From assembly GCA_020465985.1 (NCBI GenBank), contig JAANYP010001811.1, positions 187,932 through 251,931 on the forward strand: 64,000 bases of DNA, in the 5' to 3' direction. Made by a program: the position numbers and the translations under genes. Position 1 is the stretch's first letter, and the number at the start of each line of letters is the position of its first letter. The notes beneath the pieces are model-generated. The model worked only from the letters and a program-made list of their open reading frames with translations, had not been told where the DNA came from and ran no database searches. The stretch comes from Centrapalus pauciflorus. Taxonomy: Eukaryota > Streptophyta > Magnoliopsida > Asterales > Asteraceae. Positions 10,853-20,681 of this stretch are shown piece after piece.

Positions 10853-11941
10853 CCCTAACCAAAGAACTTACAACCAGATAGGTTAGCAAGCAATGTGCCA
10901 TAGTGGAGAAATTAATGGATGGCCTCAGATCTACTCACTATTAATACACTATTGGTTCTATATTCAAGGTTGTTTTAATGGCCAAATAGATTATTGTGCT
11001 TCCAATTAACAACAAGTTAAAATATTAATGACCCTCCAATAGCCTATAAACAGTTTGACCAACCAACAAGGTTCACCGGACATATGTTTTGTCTCGTTCA
11101 AAGAGATAGTATTTCAATTGTGAAATTCACACAACCAATCCAGAATGATGTCAACTACGAGCTTGGCAACACATGTTCAATATATGATGTCATGTACAAT
11201 ATGTCCAATAAGGCTACAATGAATCTTATCAGAATATGTCATATGAGTTGTAGGACTGAGCAAATAGCGATTACGACGCGCAAAATACGAAATCAAACCA
11301 ATTACCATGTAATCGTTATTACTACGTATTGATCTCCATGAACGCAGCTGTGTTCGCGTGCTTAGCTAGTCAACCTTGACGGCTCACTATATGCCGAAAT
11401 GAGGCGTGACATATCGGAAGTAGTCTGCTAACGAATAGCAGCCATCACCTGATGGAATAGTACAGATAGCAGATGTGTATATGGATCCCTCGAAGCTTAT
11501 ATGGCTCCGAATGGGATTACTCCGTAAATGATGAGTGTTTCAAGAAGAGTAATCAGACGGGGATAAAGAGACGTAAGAGAGGTGTCGGGTCTTCGGGACG
11601 CCCTGACGTATCGGGATGGGGTGGTATAATTCAAATACTGTGCGGAACAACGAGGAGCTCATCAATAGGAAAGGTATGTGCGTGGAACGCAAGTACATGA
11701 AGTGAATGCCCATAACAGAAGAGGGGCGGCGGATGCGGCTCACATACGCGGAGTATAAGACACCTATAGCCAATTACAGTTCGTGTTACAACAACGGGCG
11801 ATGAGACCAAATAGTGGGATGGCATTAATCAGGGACTAGGCGCATAGAGAGAGCCCCGACGCGGATGTGTGCGAACATTAAACAGGATAGGATCAACTAC
11901 CCGTTGTAACACGTCAATAGATAAAGAATTGTTATGTTACA

Positions 11942-12190
11942 ACATTAGATCTAGCAATAGGACGTCTGTAGGGCCAAAGCAAAATGTTGGATAGTCATTT
12001 TCGACTCAATCGAGTCGCATGAGGGTGACTCGTCGAGTCGGCTCAAATTTTGTAAAGAGAGAAATTTTACTCATCGAGTCGCCCCAAGCGATTCGGCGAG
12101 TCGATCACAGACCTGCACTTCTTCCCCCTACAGGTTTAACAACCAAAGACTAGCATATTATTGGTGGCCCATTGAACATATAATTTTAGT
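11942..12190. other. Short non-coding junction with CGACTCGTCGAGTCG motifs
   Basis: Contains GACTCGTCGAGTCG, ACTCATCGAGTCG and TTCGGCGAGTCG variants (12,004-12,107), self-complementary 12-14-mers, followed by CTTCTTCCCCCTA at about 12,117-12,129, which is a possible polypurine tract on the minus strand. It could be the stub of the missing 3' LTR, although it does not resemble the 5' LTR. Confidence 0.45.
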
Positions 12191-13206
12191 TTATGTCCAT
12201 TGACTTTGAATGGGGCGCCACCTTTTAGATCCTGAATTTCTACTGCACCATGTGGGTAGACTTAAGTTACAACATATGGATCTGTCCATTTGCTTTTTAA
12301 CCCGGAAACAGTTTAAGTCTTGCGTTAAATAACCAAACCTTGTTTCCCTTGGTAAATATTTTATTTTTTTTAATTCTATCATGGAAGGCCTTTGTTTTTT
12401 CTTTTTAAATTTTTGCACTTTCGTAGGCTTCTCTACGAATTTCTTCCAACTCGTTCAATTGGAATTTTCTATCGACACCAGCACCCATAGAGCTCGATGT
12501 TCTAATTCAACTGGAAGATGGCACAACTTACCATAAACAAGTCGATAAGGAGACATACCAATTGGTGTTTTAAATGCAGTCATGTATGCCCACGGAGCAT
12601 CCTCCAGTGTTTGTGACCAATCCTTACGGTCTGGTCTTACTGTTTTTTCTAGGATTCTCTTGATCTCTCTATTAGAAATCTCAACTTGCCCGCTAGTCTG
12701 CGGATGATAAGGCGTCACTATTCTATGATTTACTCCATAATGCTTATGGAGTTTTTCAAAATGTTGATTTTTAAAATGTGAGCTTCTGTCACTGATTATT
12801 GGTTTAGGGATACCGTGGCGTGCAAAGATATTTCTTTTTACAAATTTGCAAACTAACCGGTTATTGTTGGTTCTTATACCTTCTACTTCCACCCATTTGG
12901 AAACATAGTCTACTGCGACCAAGATATATTCATACCTGAATGATTTAGGGAAAGGTCCCATAAATTAATCCTCCATACATCAAATATTTTGACAATTATA
13001 ATCAGGGTCATGGGCATTTCATCCCTTTTTGAAATGCTGCCTGTTTGCTGGCATCTCGTGCATATTTTTACAAATTCATATACATCCTTAAATATTATGG
13101 GCCAGAAAACCCCACACTGCAATATTCGATGGCCAGCTTTCTTAACACTGAGATGGCCATGCATAGCAATGTTTAAGAATATCTTCATGTTCGGAATCAG
13201 GGACAC
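12191..13206 (-). pseudogene. Athila-like integrase, broken
   Basis: Pieces 13206-12910, 12961-12455 and 12418-12191 overlap or abut in different frames. The first has the HHCC zinc-binding end (VYEFVKICTRCQQ). The second has the catalytic core: the first Asp in VAVDYVSKW, the second in IISDRSSHF, and the Glu in SGQVEISNREIKRI. The third, frameshifted, retains the C-terminal pattern ending near PIQSQWT that in this group binds DNA. All three acidic residues survive, but the frames do not connect. This enzyme would insert the reverse-transcribed DNA into the chromosome. Confidence 0.75.
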
Positions 13207-13293
13207 AACGTATCATGATATAATCCGCACCTATCTTAAATAGATCAGGCTATGCCAAATGTATTGCCTTGCTTGGGCATAGAAATATTTTCT

Positions 13294-14111
13294 TTATTGC
13301 GAGTTCCATTGCTCCGGCAATCTTCCTGGTACGAAATAACTGACTAAATTCGCAAACCAGAGAATTTTGGAAACTAATAACAATTGCTCATTAGGGAAGG
13401 AGTCACTGATTTGATTAGTTGAGTTCGTTGGGATTATTTGGAGTCTAGATAAGTGGTCGGCGACAACATTTTCTGTGTCTTTCTTATCGTGAAATTCTAA
13501 ATTAAATTCTTGCAATCAAAGGTTCCACCGAATAAGTCGAGGTTTGGCATCCTTCTTTGCTAACAAATGCCTTAAAGCGCTGTGGTCTGAGTACACAATT
13601 ACTTTTGCCCCCCAAATATATGATCTGAATTTATCCAGGGCAATACTACAGCTAATAATTCTTTTTCCGTAGTTGTATAATTTATTTGTGCCTCATTAAA
13701 TGCCTTACTTGCGTAGTAAATAACCACTGGCTTCTTCTCTAATCTTTGGCCTAATACATCGCCTACCGAGTAATCACTAGCATCACACATGATCTCAAAA
13801 TATTGAGCCAATCCGAAGATTGTAGAATTGGTGCTTCAGTTAACTTCGATTTGAGTTTTTTTAAATGCTTGCATACATGATTCGTTGAAGTTAAACTCAA
13901 CATCTTTTGATAGAAGATTACATAATGGCCTTGAGATTTCACTGAAGTTCTTAATGAACCGCCGATAAAAACCAGTGTGGCCTAGAAATGATCTTATTCC
14001 TTTAACATTGGTGGGGGGTGGAAGTGAAGATATTAATTGGACTGTTGCTTTGTCCACCTCCATGCATTTCTCAGACAGTATGTGACCTAAGACTACCCCT
14101 TCTTTCACCAT
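13294..14111 (-). pseudogene. Athila-like RT connection and RNase H, broken
   Basis: Block 14111-13836 carries FLGHTGFYRRFIKNFSEISR, the strand-connection region after reverse transcriptase. Block 13811-13599 begins FEIMCDASDYSVGDVLGQR with the first RNase H aspartate and has YTTTEKELLAVV with the glutamate. Block 13515-13294 holds NVVADHLSRL with the last aspartate. All are separated by stops or frameshifts. The domain would degrade the RNA strand during reverse transcription. Confidence 0.75.
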
Positions 14112-14119
14112 GAAGTGGC

Positions 14120-14951
14120 TTTTCTCCTAACTTAACACTAAGTTGGTTTCACTGCATCTCTTTAGGACTTTCTCTATATGTCCTAAGCAATCCTCAAATG
14201 TTTTATCGAATATGGAAAAATCATCCATAATACCTCAAGAGAACCACCCCACCATATCTGAAAAGATAGCCATCATACAACGCTGAAATATGGTGGGTGC
14301 ATTACATAGACCGAAAGGCATCCTTCGGTACGCAAAGGTGCCATATGAACATATAAATATAGTTTTCTCTTGATCCTCTGGATGGATTGGAATTTGATTA
14401 TAACCAGAATAACCATCGAGGAAACAATTAAACTTTTGACTTGCTAACTTTTCCACAATTTGATCTATAAATGGTAATGGAAAGTGATCCTTAGAAGTAG
14501 CAGAATTTAGTTTCTTATAATCGATGCATACTCTCTATCCGATTACTGGGCGGGTAGTTATCTTTCCTCCATCTTTAGTGACAATAACTATGATCACAGA
14601 TTTCTTGGGCACAATTTGGGTTGGACTCACCCATTTGCTATCAGATATGGGGTAGATTATCCCAACGTCCAACCACTTTAACACTTCTTTCTTAACTACT
14701 TCCCTTAGATTAGGATTTAGTCTTCGTTGTGCATCCCATGCTGGTTTAGATTCTGGATCAGTAATGATTCGGTGCATACACAAAGTAGGACTAATTCCTT
14801 TTAAATCCTCTATAGTCCATCCTACTGCCTCTTTGTATTTAACTAACACTTGCCATAAGGCTTTTTCTTGCGCTTCGGTCGGATCTGATGAAATTAAAAC
14901 AAGACGAGTGTCATTCTGACCTATGAAGGCGTACTTTAAATGAACTGGCAA
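14120..14951 (-). pseudogene. Athila-like reverse transcriptase, broken
   Basis: Block 14951-14535 has GWTIEDLKGISPTLCMHRI and YPISDSKWVSPTQIVPKK. Block 14456-14235 has GYSGYNQIPIHPEDQEKT and YRRMPFGLCNAPTIFQRC. The catalytic MDDFSIF motif lies at about 14231-14206, in another frame after a stop. At least two frame breaks make it inactive. The order and motifs match Athila pol. Confidence 0.8.
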
Positions 14952-15005
14952 CTCCTTTAATTCTAGAATAGGTTGTTGTTCTATTGAAGGTTTTGCTGAT
15001 TGAGG

Positions 15006-15836
15006 CTAATCAATAGGTAATTTTTCAGTCTTATGAGTCAACGGCGGTTGTTTCGACTCTAGCGTGGATTCCGTGACTACCTCTAATTCATTACAATCAT
15101 GCGAACTCATCATAGCTATGTCATGCTCAGCAAAGAATAACTCAGTAGTTTCCTTGGTGTTGATTAACGAACTATGCCGCTGCGCAAGTTCGTCCACCAT
15201 ATCGATTAGATAACATTCTGAATCAATAGTAGCGGCATTGGAAGTATTAAACACATTTAATCTAAGTTTACGATTACCAAAATCAATATCCACAGCTCCC
15301 GGTCTATAGTTCATATGAGCATTTATAGTTGCTAAGAAAGGTTTGCCTAAGATAATAACTGGTTGATTGTCTCCAATGGAACTTTCGGGGTCCTAAACTA
15401 GGAAATCAATTGGATAGTAAAAGTCTTCAACCTTTACTACAACATTTGAGAGAATACCCCTTGGGCATTTAGTTGACCGATCTACCAGCTGTAAGATTAT
15501 ATCAGTCGTCTGCAACTGGCCTAGATCATGTTTGTCAAACAAATTTCCAGGTAGAATATTTACACTAGCTCCAAGATCAAGCAGTGCTTTCTTTATCTGC
15601 ACATTGCCAATTGTCACTGGAATCAATGGTGATCCAGGATCTTTAAGCTTAGGAGGCAAAGAACTAGAAACTACTGCACTTAATTGTTTAGTTAGATTGA
15701 TCTGCTTTTGAAGCGAGACCTTGAAGTTTCTCTTCTGTGTACAGAGATCTTTTAAGAATTTGGCATAAGAGGGAACTTGTTGAATAGCTTTGATCAAAGG
15801 AATATTGATATTAACTTGATTAAACAAATCCAACAA
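15006..15836 (-). pseudogene. Athila-like aspartic protease and linker
   Basis: Block 15836-15393 contains KKALLDLGASVNILPGNL, the retropepsin site in the DLG form used by this group, and ILQLVDRSTKCPRGI. Block 15314-15006 is the linker before reverse transcriptase. The frame between them breaks near 15,390. The protease would cut the Gag-Pol polyprotein. Confidence 0.7.
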
Positions 15837-15886
15837 ATGCTCTGGTTGTGGGCCTCTTTTGCCATAGAGAGAAGATTTGGGATTTT

Positions 15887-17250
15887 CTAAAGCAGCAGGG
15901 TAAGGAGGAGGAGCTGTAGTGTCCTGATCCTTAACCGCCTCCCCAACTTTGGGAGTTGGAATGTCTTCTTTAATTGGTTCCTTGAAAGTGACTTTCTTGG
16001 GAACCTCATTCTATGGATCCTCTTTCTCTTCATACACGACTTCAGTGTCAGTATCTTCTTCTGCCTCTTGCTCTTTAAGCATCTCAATCTTGTTATCTAC
16101 TTCTCTACCACTTCTTAGGGTAGTCACCTTAGACACTTCATTCACTTCATTCACTTCATTTATCTCATACTTCTATATTTGTTATGAGCGTGCGGAGGGT
16201 TAGGGCCTGTATTTCTTGGAAGTTTTCCCTCTTCTCGTCTTGTGAGCGACTCAGCTATCTGACCTATCTGTCGGCTTAGAAGCTTCATGGTCTTAGTGCT
16301 GATAGCTGATTGTTGCTTCATAAATTCTGCGAACTCCGAGAATTGTGAAGAAGTCATGTTCGATTCCACTTGGAATTGTGGTTGATTACGTTGGTTTGAC
16401 TTATCGCTCATCTTTGGCAGAGGTTAAACCCTTTTGATAGTCTCTAAAAACGTGCCTCCCGTGGCAGCAATAATCATGTTGCAACTCTCTTGACTCACAC
16501 CATCAAAAAATGTTTCGATAACATCCATTTGGGCACTTCATGATGTAGACAAGCTCTCAACAATTCATTCATACGATCAAAGGCTTTGTAGAATTGTTCA
16601 CCGGGTTTTTGTTTAAAACCGGTAATTTTCTTTCTTTTCTCAGTGGTTTTACTAATGGGATTGTATTCGTTGAGAAATTCTCTTTTCATTTGATCCCATG
16701 TCATGATGCTATTGGTAGGTGGCGACACGAACCAATTTTTAGCTTTCTCTTTTAACGAGAAAGGAAATAATCGAAGTTTTAAACCATCGGTGGTAACATG
16801 GTTAGCTTTACAAATAGCCGTAAACACAACTAAATGCTCAAAGGGTTCCTCAGTTGGCATCCCTCGGAAAATAGGAAGAATTTGAAAAAGTTGAGGACGA
16901 ACTTCGGGTTCGTTCTCATTTTCAGGGTAACAAATAGGAGAAGGGTCGGGCACATCACCTGGGCGGTAATGTGACTCCACCGTCCTTCTCGCGTGCTTAC
17001 CCATCCTAATAACTAAGCGATCAGGTTCTTCATGCTCACGATTTCTTGACGAAATCAGAACTTTTAAAGTGGGAATTTCTTCCTCTTGCTCGTTTTCGTC
17101 CTCCACGTGTATACGCTGATCACTTGAATTCTTCGTGATTAATCTTTGTTGTTTTTGTATCCTAACAATCTTTTGGTGAGATTTAGCTACTTTTTTGATT
17201 TTGGGTTTGAATAGTAGCGGCAATCCTCTGTCCGAACGACATGTGAGCAT
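15887..17250 (-). pseudogene. Athila-like gag, broken
   Basis: Block 17250-16495 (about 251 codons) has the retrotransposon gag core: LPIFRGMPTEEPFEHL, LRLFPFSLKEKAKNWF, TWDQMKREFLNEYNP and CLHHEVPKW. Blocks 16411-16160 (FSEFAEFMKQQ) and 16087-15887 form the C-terminal part, rich in Lys/Glu. I see no zinc knuckle. Stops lie near 16,490 and 16,155. Gag would form the particle shell. Confidence 0.75.
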
Positions 17251-17481
17251 AAACTAATAAAAACTTAATTTAAATTACTTAACTAAACTAATCATATTTA
17301 TGATGGTAAAGTAGATGACTACAATTATCTTTTTGGATTTTTTTATTTTTTATGTGATTTTTAATAATAGGAAATTAAAGACTAAAAATAATTAACTAAA
17401 GTACTTAAAACTTAAAACTAAGGCAAAACTAACTTCAAGCCCTATCTAACATTACCACTCACCGTCAACGGCGCCAAAATT
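17251..17481 (-). other. Leader and primer-binding site of the Athila-like element
   Basis: On the minus strand 17478-17462 reads TTTGGCGCCGTTGACGG directly after the LTR end, the primer-site form typical of Athila/Tat elements rather than tRNA-Met. The rest is AT-rich leader without an ORF. Confidence 0.7.
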
Positions 17482-18613
17482 TGACGAGCCGTCGTTGTGG
17501 CCCGTAGAAATAACATTAATTATAACTATTAGCTTAGAGAAGTAAGGGTCGAATCCGCAGGGAGTGTGTATGTGAATTAGGGTGAGTTAGCTAGTTTCTT
17601 TAGTTTATTAAAAGCGATTAAAGTGTGAATTGAGTGATTTGTTGGAATAATGATTACGACTAATTTATAACTAAAACAACGGCAAGCAACTAACGAATTG
17701 ATTAACAAGCAATTTAAAAGACAACCATTCGAGAAATCACTACGAAATAAGTTATTATCCAATTGAATCTCATGTAACCGTCACATAGACATAACCAATT
17801 ACTTAATCGTATTACTCGTAAATAATTTAACCAATAAATCTCGGCAAGGCACATGCAAAATTCATTACTTGTCTTAATCCTTAAATTAATGGATTCGACA
17901 CAAATAATAATATCACTATGAACTATCTTGATTTTACCAATTAAACTAATTACTCATAACACAACCAAATGCATATCATGTGCATCACACATGATATTCA
18001 AGTATCCAAATACATCGATACATAAACAAAGATTCAAAAGGGTAAAACTTAGCCGTAGATCCTCCGCAAATGGCTATGGTGTTTAGCCGCTCATCGTGTG
18101 CTCTTCACTGGGAATGGTTAGAGATATCATCGTAGGTTCGAACAAGTGCAATCTACCGTCTTCGTAATCGGATCGTGAATCAACTCCGGCAGGGCTTCGC
18201 CACTTTTTTCAACAGTTTCGGGGCCTCTGAAATGGCTGACATCGACCTCTATTTTTAGACTAGGTGGAAATTAGGGTTTTGGCTTTAAAAATGCGCCTGC
18301 TGGGATTTCACGACACAGCAGCGTAGTCCTGGGCGTACGCCTGCGCCCCCCCTGCGCTGGGGGTACGGCCTGGGCTACGTTGGTCTACGCTGGAAGTGCT
18401 CTCTAACTCTGAAAAGAAATGTTTTGCATTGTAGGGTGGCGCAAGTCTACGCCCCTACCGGCTCGGTTCGCGCTGAATTTTCTCGAGCTGCTTCCATTTG
18501 TCTTCTTGACCCTGAAACACAATTTAGGAGTAATAATATGGAAGTTACGAAGCATATGTGTATAAAATGAGCTTGTAAGGATACCGAAAACACGTAAAAT
18601 TATAGTCCTATCA
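17482..18613 (-). mobile_element. 5' LTR of the Athila-like element
   Basis: On the minus strand it runs from TGATAGGACTATAATTTTAC (18613) to GGCTCGTCA (17482), 1,132 bp with TG...CA ends, next to the primer site. It includes the GGTCGAATCCGCAGGGAG line common in this group and a GC-rich segment of CTGCGCC/GGCGTA motifs at about 18,310-18,480. Its outer flank is CTTTA (18614-18618); no partner copy was found. Confidence 0.7.
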
Positions 18614-19512
18614 CTTTAGTCAGTAATCCCTCGGTAATCCCTCAGAAACATTGTGTTTTTCATTTTCTAAAAAAAAGATCATTAAATATGAATATAATTC
18701 ATATACACACGTCCATATACATGTTAGCAATGAAAATTATAATTATTGTATTTGGTTGATATTAGTAGGTACATAATCCATGTATATGATTGACTATAAC
18801 ATTATATGAACAATAACTACTTGTTACGATTCAATATAAGTCATTATAACATGTTTTGACATCAAACAAAAAGTACATGTGAATGTCAAATCCGGTCCAT
18901 TAAACAAAGAGTATGTTAAGGTCCAATATGTTTCAATTAAATGAACAATACCTATTATAATTTGTTACGAATTTAAATGAACAATTATTAGTTGTCAAGA
19001 CGCAACATGGCCCATTAAAATATGTTATGACCTAAATTAGTTTATTATAGACTGATAAGAACCACTAATGTTGGTTAACGTCTGATGACCCTTTTATAAC
19101 ATGTTCTAATTACCTTATTTGAGCGGGTTAAAGGGGTTCCGGGTTATTCGGGTATGAGGGTATATGTTAACTCCTTGAACCCGAACCAAATAAGAAAACG
19201 GGTTAATCGGTTTCGGGTTAAATGAGTATTGGGTCACTCGGTTTGGGTTAAATGGATTGATCGGTATTGGTATAAAAATAGAATCCTCTATAAAATGGAT
19301 TAACGAGTTAAATGGTTTGGGTAGAACGGATAGAGTAGGTTAAGCGGGTTAAAATGTTTAAACTTAAGTATTTAAATATTTACATTCTATATATGGGGAA
19401 CCGTGGAAGAGTCGAAAAGAAACGTCATGTTTTTGGTTTGTAAAAAATAAAACCCTACATCTTTACTACAGTAGATGCAAAATGCTAAGATGAGAGGATA
19501 ACTTATTATTAT
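18614..19512. other. AT-rich repeat-derived sequence, no gene
   Basis: Short diverged units of the type TTAAGGTCCAATATG...CATTATAACATG recur from 18,835 to 19,110 and again at 33,180-33,250 beyond the copia insertion. From 19,116 the sequence turns to GGGTTATTCGGGT/GGTTAATCGG repeats, continued at 32,965-33,130. This is the pre-insertion site of the family-A copy 1 element. Confidence 0.55.
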
Positions 19513-20619
19513 TGTTAGGCACAAAAAGGCCTCAATCAAACCTGCTGTACATCTGAGGGGGAGATTTTTAATCAAACCTGTTGATGCTCTTGAAGGTTGA
19601 ATTTAAGGCCTGTTATATGCCTTATTGATACCTGAAAGAGATTTACAATATCAGCCTAAAGCTGTTTACCATGTTGCATTCGTTGCAAAAAAGGCAGTTT
19701 GTCCAAGCTGTTCTGTCTGCTGAACAGGCTGGACATAAACTGTCTACGCTGCTCTATTCTGTTGAGCATGGAGAGTTTACAAGTGTTCTATTCTTTGTGA
19801 ACAGAACCTGTTCTTTGTGAACATGTTAAACACCTTACGGAATATGTTTCCAAGTCCTCATGTATTGTTTTTGGCTACAAGATCAGTTTACAAGTCGAAG
19901 ACAAAGTGGAAAACAGATCTGCACAGCCTGCCCACGCTGTTTAGTCACATGAAGACAAACAGATATTTGAAAAGGGTGACAGACCTTTTCTTATATCAAA
20001 ATGGCATTAGCAAAAGAAGAAAGATGCAAAGTTGACATTCCTCTTTTGGTTAAAGCCTTATGCAACAGTGACAAAAAGGAAAAGACAAAGATTCTGCCAT
20101 GTGAAGACAAAGATACTTTATCAGAACGTGCAGAAAGGTGTTTTGTCCTTTTGGAAAGACTCTTCACTATCTCCTCTGTCCAATGAAGAAGCTTCACTGA
20201 GATTCTCCTTTTGAGTATAAAAGGAAGCTTCTAAGGATAATGAGATATCAAGAGTGTGAAATCAGGACGTGCATTGAAGTATGTTATTCCATGCATGCAA
20301 GTCTGCTTACATAAAACAGTCGAGTGTGTCTAAGCTGTTCTTGTGTAAGCTGTCCATCTGAGTTTTGTAAAAACAGTGAGTGCTTCTAAGTGAGTGTATT
20401 CATTGTACCTAGTCTGAGTGAGTCTTATATTAGTTAACCAACTGTTGTATCTGTCATCTCAGCTTAAACCTTTCCGCATTCAAGCTTGTTTGTAATTAAC
20501 ACTTCTTAATAATATACACAAACATTGAGAAAAAGATTGTTAAGTTTTAAATAGCTGTATTCACCCCCCCTCCTCTTCAGCTTAGAACTATACACTTGGG
20601 AAACCTTTTGGGACCTACA
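19513..20619 (+). mobile_element. 5' LTR of family A copy 1
   Basis: 1,107 bp. It contains several copies of CTGTTC/GAACAG palindromic words (19,713-19,830), such as TTCTTTGTGAACA twice in a row. A TATAAAAGGAAGC box at 20,216-20,228 is a likely TATA element, so transcription would start roughly 25-35 bases downstream. Confidence 0.85.
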
Positions 20620-20681
20620 ACTGGTATCAGAGCAGATAGAGTGTGTGTTAACTCTAGATCTCTTATTCTCCCAAATCTTCC
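20620..20681 (+). other. Leader with tRNA-Met primer-binding site
   Basis: TGGTATCAGAGC at 20622-20633 begins two bases after the LTR end. Gag starts at 20682, so the leader after the LTR is only about 62 bases. Confidence 0.9.

Larger units (their letters stand above)
8400..11941 (-). mobile_element. Decayed gypsy-LTR-like sequence, split by a hAT element
   Basis: On the minus strand it starts TGTAACATAAC at 11941, like the other gypsy LTRs here. The CCTGTAAAAATG...GTTTAGTGAATTCC module at about 8,685-8,745 matches, inverted, the ACTCACTAAG...TTTTACAGG module of the LTR at 36,102-38,554. Tandem repeats at 9,100-9,340 resemble those near 545-640. The left end is approximate; I found no primer site and no target duplication, so it may be a solo LTR or a fragment. 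Between 11,340 and 11,940 the base composition is more even and nothing is recognisable. Removing the hAT insertion rejoins the flanks across CCCTAACC. Confidence 0.4.
12191..18613 (-). mobile_element. Decayed Athila-like Ty3/gypsy element, 3' LTR missing
   Basis: In transcription order the minus strand gives the LTR (18613-17482), primer site, gag, protease, reverse transcriptase, RNase H and integrase. The internal region is broken into about a dozen ORF pieces by stops and frameshifts. A matching 3' LTR is not present to the left, so that end was lost or replaced. The gag type, the DLGAS protease, the MDD reverse transcriptase motif and the TTTGGCGCCGTTGACGG primer site agree with the Athila group. 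Confidence 0.8.

Noticed and set aside
11473..11700. 75-codon ORF in more GC-balanced sequence
   Set aside because: No recognisable motif, and overlapping ORFs on the other strand are equally long; left as part of the LTR-like remnant.
20001..20214. Two overlapping ORFs of about 60 codons in the family A LTR, repeated in the 3' LTR
   Set aside because: Identical frames recur because the LTR is repeated; no coding signature and the TATA-like box lies just downstream.
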